Source of the DNA: Nitrosopumilus sp. LS_AOA
Lineage (GTDB): Archaea > Thermoproteota > Nitrososphaeria > Nitrososphaerales > Nitrosopumilaceae
NCBI GenBank assembly: GCA_001543015.1
Contig: LFLC01000041.1
Coordinates: forward strand, 1-61,441
Direction of reading: 5' to 3'
Length of the DNA: 61,441 nt
Each line of letters begins with the position of its first letter. Position 1 is the first letter of the stretch. Of the stretch, positions 8,690 to 16,452 are shown one piece after another. The notes under the pieces were generated by a model. The model did not search any database and was not told the origin of the DNA. It saw only the letters and a program-made list of their open reading frames with translations. A program made the position numbers and the translations under genes.

Positions 8690-9143
8690 TCAAGGTAGTA
8701 CTACTTTGCAAAGAATTTGCAATCTCAGTTGTAATTGTAATGATCTCACCATTGTTTAGTATTTGAGGATCAATTACATCGTCAGTCCATGAAGCAATAC
8801 ACCATTCTCCAGATACAGGAGGGCATGCAGTATCAAATGTTTGAGTTACAGTATGAGTATTACCACTGCTATCATAAGTAATTATTACATCAAAATTTTC
8901 AAAATCCCAAAGTTTTTCCAAGTTTGAATTTGTAATATCAAAATTAAAAGTAGTGTCGGTTCCAGGAGAAGATTCAATTGATACACTGATAGATGTTTTT
9001 ATTAATTTACTTTCCAAATCAGAAGTTTGAGAACTAACATCAGAAAAAGATGCGGCAGTATCAGTAATCCCCATAAATGTAAAAATCACATAAGTTATTC
9101 CAAAGAGAATAATTCCACCACTAAGTGCATTACTTAGACCCAT
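8634..9143 (-). CDS. arlG: Archaellum stator protein ArlG (FlaG)
   Basis: This 169-residue protein has an N-terminal hydrophobic helix (MGLSNALSGGIILFGITYVIF) and a beta-rich extracytoplasmic domain. Known role: ArlG forms a small filament capped by ArlF that anchors the motor to the S-layer. The N-terminus is shared with the fusion at 5708-8302 and the C-terminal domain with the truncated copy at 4990-5370, so this is probably the parental, working copy. It follows arlF by 11 nt in the same operon. Confidence 0.85.
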   Translation of the reverse strand: MGLSNALSGGIILFGITYVIFTFMGITDTAASFSDVSSQTSDLESKLIKTSISVSIESSPGTDTTFNFDITNSNLEKLWDFENFDVIITYDSSGNTHTVTQTFDTACPPVSGEWCIASWTDDVIDPQILNNGEIITITTEIANSLQSSTTLIVIVSTPNGVVASATRTV

Positions 9144-9154
9144 AGAAAATCACC

Positions 9155-9631
9155 TCAAGATACTGAGAAAACATACTCATCAGATACTCCATTTGATATG
9201 ACAAATTGAACCAGATATGATTCACTACTAGTTATTGCAATACTATCTTGTATTGCAATTTGAATTGTTTGACCCTGAGACCATACAGAACTAGTAGTGG
9301 TACCATTGAAAACCCATTGAGGTGTAGTACCAATAGCATATCCCACATTGCCCGCCGCGTTAATCGGCCCAAAATACGCATCCATCATGTCTAATTTAGT
9401 AATGGGACCAAGTCCAGTATTTTTTACCCAGACATTTACTGAAGTGCTATTAATTTGACTGACATGAATTATCTCAAATTTACTTAGCATTTTTTCTTTT
9501 TGAGCTTCAGTTGTTGCAGTGTAAATCCCTTCAAATGTTCCAACTTTAGAGATAACAATTCCAGTAATCATTCCAGCAATAATGACTGATGCAATAATTA
9601 AAACACCTTCACTAATTACACCTGATGCCAT
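9155..9631 (-). CDS. arlF: Archaellum stator protein ArlF (FlaF)
   Basis: This 158-residue protein has an archaellin-like hydrophobic N-terminus (GVISEGVLIIASVIIAGMI) and a small extracytoplasmic beta domain containing VWVKNTGLGPI. Known role: ArlF binds the S-layer and works with ArlG as the archaellum stator. Its ATG overlaps the TAA stop of the upstream gene by one base (TAATG), and arlG follows after 11 nt, so the three genes are likely one translationally coupled unit. Confidence 0.83.
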   Translation of the reverse strand: MASGVISEGVLIIASVIIAGMITGIVISKVGTFEGIYTATTEAQKEKMLSKFEIIHVSQINSTSVNVWVKNTGLGPITKLDMMDAYFGPINAAGNVGYAIGTTPQWVFNGTTTSSVWSQGQTIQIAIQDSIAITSSESYLVQFVISNGVSDEYVFSVS

Positions 9632-10986
9632 TATGGCACCTCATTAACTATAGAATCAGAGTTAGATCCTTCGGATTTTTTTTGTAATGAATCAGAATTA
9701 TTTTTTTTATCAAGATAAGATAAAAGTTGATTTTCATCTAATGTAATTTTACAAGTTTTGCAATGAACTTTAATTAATTCTAATACTTGTTCAGATTCAA
9801 AGTCATTTGATAGTTCATCAATTAGTGATATAATTTCTTCAGATAAATTTGAAGTATCTACTTCCATAACATCTGGATTGATTAATTCAGGAGCTGATGG
9901 TGTTAGTTCAGGAGCTGATGGTGTTAGTTCAGGAGCTGATGGTGTTAGTTCAGGAGCTGATGGTGTTAGTTCAGGAGCTGATGGTGTTAGTTCAGGAGCT
10001 GATGGTGTTAGTTCAGGAGCTGATGGTGTTGGTTCAGGAGCTGATGGTGTTGGTTCAGGAGCTGATGGTGTTGGTTCAAGAGCTGATGGTGTTGGTTCAG
10101 GAGCTGATGGTGTTGGTTCAGGAGCTGATGGTGTTGGTTCAGGAGCTGATGGTGTTGGTTCAGGAGCTGATGGTGTTGAGGAAGGAGCAATTAGTTCATC
10201 GACATTAATTTGTTGAATGTTTTTCTTAAATGAATCTTCTTTCATAAAATTTAGTGGATTATTTGCATCAGTTGTGAGTAATTTAATGTCAGTTAGAGTA
10301 GTCTCAAATGAGGAAGAAAGTATTTCTACTTCTTCTTTTACAATAGTAAGATCTTGCTTGAATTGATCAAAATCAGTTTTAATTGTTTGAATATCATTTT
10401 CTACAGGCTCCATTTTTTCCATAATTAGTAAACTTGCATCCTCCATAGTACTCTCAGTATTAGGAGAAGAGGTATTGGCATCTGCTAATAATGCATCAAT
10501 TTCGGATAAATCACCTTCAGACTTTTCAGCTCCTGCAATTAGTGCATCAATATCGGATAATTCACCTTCAGGCTTTTCAGCTCCTGCAATTAGTGCATCA
10601 ATATCTGATGAACCACCTTCAGGCTTTTCAGCTCCTGCAATTAGTGCATCAATATCTGATAATTCACTTTTTTGTGGTTCTGAATCAGAAACCAAAGAAT
10701 CAATGGAATTAGAAGTTTTAGATGTACCACCTGATTTTTTAACTGAGATATTTTTTAATGATAAATTTTTTAGTTTCAATTTTTTAATGTTTAGACCAAC
10801 TAAAATTCCAGCTAAAGGAATTCCCAAAGTAAACAAGGCAATGTCTCCATCAAAAATGAATTGAGGAAACATCTCATAGAGTACAAGAAAATACATTGCA
10901 AATCCAGCTAGAATAATAATTTTGAGATTGCTTTGGCTAATTTTGAGTTTAGAAAAAATAGTTGATGGGAGGGGCAAAAAAAGCAC
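9631..10986 (-). CDS. Repeat-rich membrane protein in the ArlC/D/E/X position
   Basis: This 451-residue protein has two hydrophobic segments (about 20-40 and 46-66). A 17-residue tandem repeat follows at about 93-170, with four good copies of S-[DE]-I-D-A-L-[IL]-A and one degenerate first copy (NSIDSLV). Next come a predicted coiled coil (about 180-235), 14 copies of a 7-residue Pro-rich repeat (about 272-370) and a C-terminal helical segment (about 378-430) with CKTC. The start is GTG, directly after the archaellin TAG stop. The position and layout (membrane anchor plus coiled coil) fit the ArlC/D/E or ArlX ring proteins, but homology cannot be shown by eye. The IDAL motif resembles the CheY-binding peptide of bacterial FliM. 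Confidence 0.65.
   Translation of the reverse strand: MLFLPLPSTIFSKLKISQSNLKIIILAGFAMYFLVLYEMFPQFIFDGDIALFTLGIPLAGILVGLNIKKLKLKNLSLKNISVKKSGGTSKTSNSIDSLVSDSEPQKSELSDIDALIAGAEKPEGGSSDIDALIAGAEKPEGELSDIDALIAGAEKSEGDLSEIDALLADANTSSPNTESTMEDASLLIMEKMEPVENDIQTIKTDFDQFKQDLTIVKEEVEILSSSFETTLTDIKLLTTDANNPLNFMKEDSFKKNIQQINVDELIAPSSTPSAPEPTPSAPEPTPSAPEPTPSAPEPTPSALEPTPSAPEPTPSAPEPTPSAPELTPSAPELTPSAPELTPSAPELTPSAPELTPSAPELTPSAPELINPDVMEVDTSNLSEEIISLIDELSNDFESEQVLELIKVHCKTCKITLDENQLLSYLDKKNNSDSLQKKSEGSNSDSIVNEVP
9890..10178. repeat. 21-bp tandem repeat encoding Ser-Ala-Pro-Glu-Pro/Leu-Thr-Pro
   Basis: About 14 copies of a 21-bp unit (core TCAGGAGCTGATGGTGTT on the plus strand) lie in the coding region of the gene at 9631-10986. 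The seven copies nearer the protein N-terminus encode PEP and the seven nearer the C-terminus encode PEL, from one base change, so the array grew by block duplication. The length is a multiple of three, so gain or loss of units keeps the frame. Long frames on the other strand here are artefacts of the repeat. Confidence 0.95.
10487..10690. repeat. 51-bp tandem repeat encoding the IDAL motif
   Basis: Four 51-bp units, plus a fifth diverged one toward 10710, encode the 17-residue S-D-I-D-A-L-I-A-G-A-E-K repeat in the gene at 9631-10986. Units are near-identical at DNA level, which points to recent amplification. Confidence 0.85.
10976..10982 (-). terminator. T7 tract just after archaellin B1 stop
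   Basis: On the minus strand a run of seven T follows the archaellin stop codon by a few bases and lies inside the first codons (GTG CTT TTT TTG) of the next gene. Archaeal transcription termination is promoted by T tracts. Inferred: partial termination here would let archaellin transcripts exceed those of the motor genes. Confidence 0.35.
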
Positions 10987-11712
10987 CTAACCCAAATCTA
11001 CTATTGCATTGGTGATTGATGGAACTTGTCTTTCTACTGTCAAGGCTGCGCCAGATGGAACAATTAGTTCTATTTTGATTTTATCGAGTGCTACAGGTCT
11101 TTCTGAGACTTTGTAGACTACTGCCAAAACAGCTGTTTCACCTTGTTCTAGAATATCATTTGGAGCACTTTGATCGGACTGACTAAAGTAAATGAATGCT
11201 GCAGTATCTGCAACTGTTTCATCACTAAATGGATCATTTGCTAACAAATCCCAATCTTCTCCAGTATCAGTGTTCTCAGAATTGCTTGCAGCTCTTGCTA
11301 CAGCAGTTGCTAGACTTTTGTATTCTGCACTAGATATAAGACCTGCATAGATATTGTCGTAATTTAGAGAATTACTGACATATTTTATTGCTGTAGTCTC
11401 TGGATCAAGATTGATGTTATCTCCACCGGATGCTATCTTAATTGGAAATGCGGTTACATTTAGTGTACCGCCACCAGCTGCGTTAACATATCCTGAACCT
11501 ATCACTTTACCAGCAACTTGCATACTGCTACTTGCTTCGCTCAAACTAGAGATGATAGAAGTTTTTGCCTTTTGTGAAGTAGTGAATCCCATGTTAAGTA
11601 CAACAAATGCTAAGGCTGCAGCAACGATTACAAATGCAATCATGACTATTGCAGACTCTACACCGATGACTCCACGATGAGACTGTCGCGTTCCTTTTCG
11701 TTGTAATTTCAT
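10987..11712 (-). CDS. arlB: Archaellin (archaellum filament subunit) B1
   Basis: This 241-residue preprotein has a class III signal peptide: a charged MKLQRKGTRQSHRG leader, the cleavage site RG|VIGVE, and a hydrophobic helix (SAIVMIAFVIVAAALAFVV). The C-terminus reads GAALTVERQVP...VDLG. Known role: processed by the ArlK peptidase and polymerised into the archaellum filament. It shares the leader, helix and promoter with the paralogue at 12743-13453. No peptidase gene is in this window. Confidence 0.94.
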   Translation of the reverse strand: MKLQRKGTRQSHRGVIGVESAIVMIAFVIVAAALAFVVLNMGFTTSQKAKTSIISSLSEASSSMQVAGKVIGSGYVNAAGGGTLNVTAFPIKIASGGDNINLDPETTAIKYVSNSLNYDNIYAGLISSAEYKSLATAVARAASNSENTDTGEDWDLLANDPFSDETVADTAAFIYFSQSDQSAPNDILEQGETAVLAVVYKVSERPVALDKIKIELIVPSGAALTVERQVPSITNAIVDLG

Positions 11713-11735
11713 TGATTATTAAAATGAGAATAGTG

Positions 11736-11744
11736 GTATATCAT
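11736..11744 (-). promoter_or_regulatory. TATA-like box of archaellin B1
   Basis: On the minus strand ATGATATAC lies 24-32 nt before the ATG, the spacing expected for a leaderless archaeal transcript. About 45 bp around it (11713-11757) match the same region upstream of archaellin B2 with few changes. Confidence 0.55.
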
Positions 11745-11750
11745 GGCGTG

Positions 11751-11769
11751 TGTTTGAGCTGATCAAACA
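11751..11769. promoter_or_regulatory. Inverted repeat upstream of archaellin B1
   Basis: TGTTTGA-GCTGA-TCAAACA is a perfect 7-bp inverted repeat located just upstream of the TATA-like box of archaellin B1. It also lies downstream of the cupredoxin gene, but no T tract follows it on the minus strand, so an operator is favoured over a terminator. Archaellin B2 has only an imperfect counterpart near 13491-13512. Confidence 0.45.
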
Positions 11770-11788
11770 TGATTTGTAAAAAATAGAG

Positions 11789-12658
11789 TCATTTAAGATT
11801 TTGAAGAAAATTCACAGCATCAAAGTATTCTTGCTCTACAATTAATCCACTACCATACCAACATATTGATTGGGAATACCAAAAAGGTAGTAAAATGTCA
11901 TTAAAAGTAAAACTAGAATCAAGTATAAAATTATCACAGAGAACTAATGCATCAGATTTTAAATTATAATCAAAATTATTAATTGGCATATTTAATGAAA
12001 GATTAGTTGATTCACTTGGAACCCCATAAACCAATTTTAAAAGATAATTTTCATCATGTTTCCAAATAGAACTTGAAATATCTATAGATACATCAAATGT
12101 AGAATCAGATTCAAATGAATAAAGTTTATGAAAAATCAGCTGGTTTTTACTATCATATATCAAAATTTCATACTCAGTATTTCCAAGGTCAGACTCTACT
12201 AATCCATTAATTATCAATATTTCAGAATCTGTTACATCATATGAAATATCTAATGTTGATTGATATATTCCAGGTCTATCTTCATAAAAAATTTTACCAG
12301 TAAACCATGGATGAATTTCACAAAAATAATAGTATCCAGCAAATCCTGGATTTTCTAAAGAAACAGAAAAACTATCACCAGGGGGTAAAATATCAGTGGA
12401 AAAGAATTCTCCAGAATAATCAGGATGTGCAGCAATTCCACTTGTAATTTTATGAGTAACAGAATCTTGATTAATCCAAGTTACAGTGTCACCTGATGAA
12501 ATTGGTAGTTCAAGCGGAGAAAACAATTCATCTTTTTGAATACCTTCATGAGGGTTCAAAAATATGCTCCAAGTGTTTTCACCATACACAGATGAAACAC
12601 CAAGAGGTAAAATCAAAATAAATCCCAACAATATCACAATACTTACAAATATCATCAA
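11789..12658 (-). CDS. Secreted cupredoxin with C-terminal WxxG-type domain
   Basis: This 289-residue protein has a signal peptide (about 1-25) and a blue-copper (plastocyanin/amicyanin-like) domain at about 28-125. The likely copper ligands are His69, Cys113 and His116 (FCEIHPW). Residue 119, where the axial Met normally lies, is Phe. The C-terminal end (LPFWYSQSICWYGSGLI...FDAVNFL) resembles the Trp-rich repeat found in secreted thaumarchaeal proteins such as the metalloprotease at 52796-54232. Likely role: extracytoplasmic electron transfer or copper binding. It lies between two archaellin genes on the same strand. Function in motility is not shown. Confidence 0.82.
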   Translation of the reverse strand: MMIFVSIVILLGFILILPLGVSSVYGENTWSIFLNPHEGIQKDELFSPLELPISSGDTVTWINQDSVTHKITSGIAAHPDYSGEFFSTDILPPGDSFSVSLENPGFAGYYYFCEIHPWFTGKIFYEDRPGIYQSTLDISYDVTDSEILIINGLVESDLGNTEYEILIYDSKNQLIFHKLYSFESDSTFDVSIDISSSIWKHDENYLLKLVYGVPSESTNLSLNMPINNFDYNLKSDALVLCDNFILDSSFTFNDILLPFWYSQSICWYGSGLIVEQEYFDAVNFLQNLK

Positions 12659-12691
12659 AGTGAATTCAAAACTTACAAATTATAAGAGTTG

Positions 12692-12710
12692 TTTGTTTGA
12701 TATGAACAAA
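12692..12710. promoter_or_regulatory. Inverted repeat upstream of cupredoxin gene
   Basis: TTTGTT-N7-AACAAA is a perfect 6-bp inverted repeat about 35-52 bp upstream of the cupredoxin start at 12658. The same arms and spacing, with small changes, occur at 19612-19628 and 19638-19656. Confidence 0.4.
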
Positions 12711-12742
12711 ATAAAAAGTTAGATTCTTGATTAATTTTGAGA

Positions 12743-13453
12743 TTAACCAAGGTCTACTATCACAGATGATATGTTTGGAACAGTTCTCTCCATTGTTAAT
12801 GGTGAACCATTTGGAAGAATTACCTCAGCTCGAATTATATCAAGTGACTGTGGTCTTTCATCAACACCATTTACATTATTTTGTCCAAATACAATTGCAA
12901 ACATTCCATGCTCACCTTGGTCCAAGATAAAGTTGTCATTTCTATTTACGTTAAAATAGAATATAGCTTTTGTGTCAGTAGGACCAGCACCAGTATTATT
13001 TACTGGATTGATACTGATATCTATAGCAGAATCAGTAATTGCGGCTTGCATTGCACTAGCCAAAGTATCATGAATACCAGATGATAATGCACCAGCATAG
13101 ATATTTCCATGCTCTATAGTATCACCAATATATCGAATAGCAGCATTTGATGGATTAAGATTAATTGATGCTCCTCCAGATACAATTTTGACAGGTATTG
13201 CAGTTGCGTTAAGTTTACCTGCACTCACATCACCTGAACCGGTGACTTTACCTGCAATTTCTAAAGCACTACTAGCTTCAGCAGTACTAGAGACTATGGC
13301 TTGTTTTGTCTTTTGTGTAGTAGAGAATCCCATGTTAAGTACAACAAATGCTAAGGCTGCAGCAACGATTACAAATGCAATCATAACTATTGCAGACTCT
13401 ACACCGATGACTCCTCGATGAGAATGTTGCATTCCCTTTCGTTGTAATTTCAT
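12743..13453 (-). CDS. arlB: Archaellin (archaellum filament subunit) B2
   Basis: This 236-residue preprotein has the leader MKLQRKGMQHSHRG, the class III cleavage site RG|VIGVE and the same hydrophobic helix as archaellin B1. Its C-terminal tail (VERTVPNISSVIVDLG) is also like B1. The two differ mostly in the outer beta domain, so the filament could be built from two subunits. It heads the archaellum block and is divergent from the TrmB-family regulator at 13677. Confidence 0.94.
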   Translation of the reverse strand: MKLQRKGMQHSHRGVIGVESAIVMIAFVIVAAALAFVVLNMGFSTTQKTKQAIVSSTAEASSALEIAGKVTGSGDVSAGKLNATAIPVKIVSGGASINLNPSNAAIRYIGDTIEHGNIYAGALSSGIHDTLASAMQAAITDSAIDISINPVNNTGAGPTDTKAIFYFNVNRNDNFILDQGEHGMFAIVFGQNNVNGVDERPQSLDIIRAEVILPNGSPLTMERTVPNISSVIVDLG

Positions 13454-13476
13454 TGATTACTAAAATAAGAATAGCA

Positions 13477-13485
13477 GTATATCAT
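13477..13485 (-). promoter_or_regulatory. TATA-like box of archaellin B2
   Basis: On the minus strand ATGATATAC lies 24-32 nt before the ATG, in a block (13454-13495) conserved with the archaellin B1 promoter. The 223-bp gap to 13676 is shared with the divergent TrmB-family gene. Confidence 0.55.
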
Positions 13486-13676
13486 GGCGTGTGTTTACTG
13501 TGATCGTACAACATTAGATCAAAGACTTTGTGTTCGTTTACAAAAAACATACAGAGCCTAATTATAACTAATTTTTAGATAAAGTAGATGACAAATATAA
13601 TGAAATGTCAATCGAGTACATTTTTTGTACAAGTAAAGTCAGTAATAAATAATACCAAAATACAGAGTGAGGTAAT

Positions 13677-14486
13677 ATGTTAAGTAAAGAAGAAATTTTC
13701 TCATCTTTGATTCATTTTGGTTTAGAAGAAATTGATGCAAAAATCTATGTGGGATTACTTCAAATGGGTTCAGTCACAGTTGGTACAATGGCCCAAAAAT
13801 TAGATGTAGACAGAGGTAAGGCATATAGATCACTAAACAAGCTAAGAAACATGGGTGTAGTTTCTACAACCTTTTCAAATCCTACAATTGTTAATGCTAT
13901 TGAACCATCAGAAGCACTAACAAGTGTGATTCAAAAAAAGGAAGATGAAATTATAATGTTACAAAAATTAGCAAGACCGCTAGTTGATAACCTAAAGAAC
14001 TTTGAAAAAGAAACAGTCCCAACAGACTTGTCATCTTTTTCAATTGTGCAAGGAAGATCAAATATCTATACTAGAATTGGAAAATTGATTCAAGAATCAA
14101 CTGAGAAAATATTCCTAGTTACAACTTCGGATGACTTGATGCGAATGTATCATACATCAATCCCAGATAAAATCCATGAACGAGTGCAAGGTGGTGGAAA
14201 TGTAAGAATTATCACCAATACATGCGATGTAAAAACTATGGAAATTATCGAGCAATTAGGTGCATCTGAGGTCAAAATTGGAAAACTTCCATCAAAAAGT
14301 AGAATGATCATTGAAAATAAACGTCAACTGATAATGTCAGGTGCAATGAAAGAATCAATGGATCTCAATGATGAAGTGGATTCAATCATGTATACAAATT
14401 CTACAGAAATGGTAGAAAACATGTTTAGTCTTTGTACACACCTATGGAAAAAAGCAAAACTCATGCAAGCAATTCCTTCAAACTAA
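13677..14486 (+). CDS. TrmB-family transcriptional regulator
   Basis: This 269-residue protein has an N-terminal winged helix (FGLEEIDAKIYVGLLQMGSVTVGTMAQ..., with VDRGKAYRSLNKL as recognition region, about 5-75). A helical linker and a C-terminal phospholipase-D-like/TrmB effector domain (about 115-260) follow. A GAGGT Shine-Dalgarno-like sequence precedes the ATG by three bases. It is transcribed away from archaellin B2 and shares its promoter region. Inferred: a candidate regulator of the archaellum locus; known TrmB proteins mostly respond to sugars, and no ligand can be predicted here. Confidence 0.85.
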   Translation: MLSKEEIFSSLIHFGLEEIDAKIYVGLLQMGSVTVGTMAQKLDVDRGKAYRSLNKLRNMGVVSTTFSNPTIVNAIEPSEALTSVIQKKEDEIIMLQKLARPLVDNLKNFEKETVPTDLSSFSIVQGRSNIYTRIGKLIQESTEKIFLVTTSDDLMRMYHTSIPDKIHERVQGGGNVRIITNTCDVKTMEIIEQLGASEVKIGKLPSKSRMIIENKRQLIMSGAMKESMDLNDEVDSIMYTNSTEMVENMFSLCTHLWKKAKLMQAIPSN

Positions 14487-14515
14487 CTTTTTATTTTCTT
14501 TTATTTTTTTTTCTT

Positions 14516-16315
14516 TTATTTTATTAATTCCTGAAATTCAGATGTTTCAGAAATACTTTCAAATATTATTTCATTTAATGCCATAAGTTTGTAAAGATCA
14601 TTTAATTTTGTAATTTTGGATAAAATCTCAAGTGATTGTTTTGTATTTCCTTGTATCATTTGAATTTTTGATTTTTGGTATTGTGCAAAATTATAGAGTT
14701 TGTCAGTTTCTGAAATTTGTTCTAAACAAAGAATAGACAAGTCATATTTTTTTTGAGAAAAGTAGGCAAGCGATTTTTTATAAATTACCTGTGAATCACG
14801 CGGTTTATTCTTTAATGCATGTTCAAAGAAATTAATGGCTTTATCATAATTATTCAAAATTAAATGGATTTTTCCTAATTGAAATAATATAGATGCATTA
14901 GTTTTATCTGATTGTAATAATTTCATCCAAATTTGCCCCGATTCTTCATGACGCCCAAGAATTGATAATAATTGAGATTTTTGCTCCAAAAGAGGTTTAG
15001 ATTCAGAGTCTTGAGATAATAGTTGATCAGTTAAAGACAAAGCGTTTTCATAATTTCCAGTTTTTAGGGAAAGTTCAGAGGCACACTCCAAAGCATCAAT
15101 ATTTTTAGGATCTAATTTGAGAAGAACATCTACACATAGTAACGCCTCTTGGAATTCTTGTTTTTTGGTAAATATTTTTGCTTTGTATAATAGTGCTACA
15201 TTATTGATCTTTGTTTGTTCTAAAATTTCATTAATAACAATCAAAGAATCACCGAGTTTGTCACTGTTAAAGAGTAAAATCGCTTTTTTGAGAATTTGAT
15301 CAGTAGGATTAGGAAGAGATTCAGCAAGAGTATCGCAACATTCTACCGCATCATCGAATTTCCCAGTTTTCTCCAATAATGAAATTTTGTAATTCATTGC
15401 ATCCAGATGATTTGGAGAAATTTCTAAAATATTCTCAAAATTAGATAATGCCTCATTGAAATTATCAATATCCATGTGTGTTTTTCCTAAAAGAAGATGA
15501 GCGTCAATGTGGTTAGGTGAAAGATTCAAAATTGCCTCAAATTGCAAAATTGCGTCATTTGGATTATTGTTTGCAATATGAGATGTTCCCAAAAGTAAAT
15601 GTGCTTCAATATGATTAGGTGAAATTTCTAATAGTTTATCCAAATATGTTAGAGATTTTTTAAAATCATTTTCTTGTGTAAAAATTTGCCCCAACAATAA
15701 CAGTGAATCGATATGATCATGAATAGATACAATAGACTCCAAAGTACTAATAGAGTCCTCCAGATTTCCAGATTTCAATAACGCTTTACCCAAATAATAT
15801 TTTGTTTCTAGATTTTCGGGTTCCAATTCCAAGGTATTTTGGAATTGTGTAATGGCCTCAGTGAATTTTTGTTGTACTATGAAGATTTTTCCTTTAATAA
15901 AAAATGCCTCAGGAATATTCTTGTATGTAGTTAAGGCATCATCGTAACATAATAGCGCATCATCTAATTTTAAGAGTTTAAAAAGACACAAACCCTTGTT
16001 GCATAATGCAGTGTAAGATCGAGGGTTTTTTGCAAGTGCACTTTCATAATATTTTAAAGATTCAGAGAATTGTCCACATGCAAGATAATAATTTGCCAAA
16101 TTAAGATCATCTGTGAAATCATCAAAGTCATCCTCACCCATATCAGCCTTAATTCGCGCTCTAGAATCCAATAATTTCTCAATTTTTGAGCGTGTATCAA
16201 TGTCAACTTCAGGTAATTTTGGGAAAAGCGACGTTACTGAAATTTCATGATCATCTAAAATACTTCCAATCAGACCATTTATCATCTTTAATTTAACTAA
16301 TCCAGAATTAGGCAT
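14516..16315 (-). CDS. Tetratricopeptide-repeat protein
   Basis: This 599-residue protein has no signal peptide and is mostly TPR units from about residue 70 to the end. They include repeats such as AIxxFQNTLELEPENLETKYYLGKAL and near-identical pairs around residues 205-300 (SPNHIEAHLLLGTSH, SPNHIDAHLLLGKTH), which suggest internal duplication. Likely a cytoplasmic protein-protein scaffold; no enzyme domain is visible. It is divergent from the surface protein at 16453 and convergent with the TrmB-family gene. Confidence 0.85.
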   Translation of the reverse strand: MPNSGLVKLKMINGLIGSILDDHEISVTSLFPKLPEVDIDTRSKIEKLLDSRARIKADMGEDDFDDFTDDLNLANYYLACGQFSESLKYYESALAKNPRSYTALCNKGLCLFKLLKLDDALLCYDDALTTYKNIPEAFFIKGKIFIVQQKFTEAITQFQNTLELEPENLETKYYLGKALLKSGNLEDSISTLESIVSIHDHIDSLLLLGQIFTQENDFKKSLTYLDKLLEISPNHIEAHLLLGTSHIANNNPNDAILQFEAILNLSPNHIDAHLLLGKTHMDIDNFNEALSNFENILEISPNHLDAMNYKISLLEKTGKFDDAVECCDTLAESLPNPTDQILKKAILLFNSDKLGDSLIVINEILEQTKINNVALLYKAKIFTKKQEFQEALLCVDVLLKLDPKNIDALECASELSLKTGNYENALSLTDQLLSQDSESKPLLEQKSQLLSILGRHEESGQIWMKLLQSDKTNASILFQLGKIHLILNNYDKAINFFEHALKNKPRDSQVIYKKSLAYFSQKKYDLSILCLEQISETDKLYNFAQYQKSKIQMIQGNTKQSLEILSKITKLNDLYKLMALNEIIFESISETSEFQELIK

Positions 16316-16354
16316 TTACAATAATCGGGTTCCTAATCTAATAGCATTCTGTGC

Positions 16355-16417
16355 GTTCAAATTGCTTGAACTCAGGAATGTTCATTTGATACATTTGTAC
16401 GTTCAGTTTACTTGAAC
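16355..16417. promoter_or_regulatory. Paired GTTCAA/TTGAAC inverted repeats
   Basis: GTTCAA-ATTGC-TTGAAC at 16355-16371 and GTTCAGTTTACTTGAAC at 16401-16417 are two copies of GTTC-N9-GAAC, with a third GTTCA half-site at 16380. They lie between the divergent TPR gene and the surface-protein gene at 16453, directly upstream of the latter's TATA-like box (AATTATATC, 16422-16430). They look like operator sites. Confidence 0.5.
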
Positions 16418-16452
16418 TGGAAATTATATCACTTGTTTTACTTGTTTATATA

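Noticed and set aside
5708-9143. Mobile element or prophage insertion in the archaellum locus
   Set aside because: No transposase, integrase, terminal inverted repeats or target-site duplications are visible; the direct repeats consist of archaellum gene sequence itself.
9897-10208. Long open frames on the plus strand (and another minus frame) made of simple repeats
   Set aside because: They are produced by the 21-bp tandem repeat, whose period keeps every frame open; the minus-strand gene at 9631-10986 explains the DNA.
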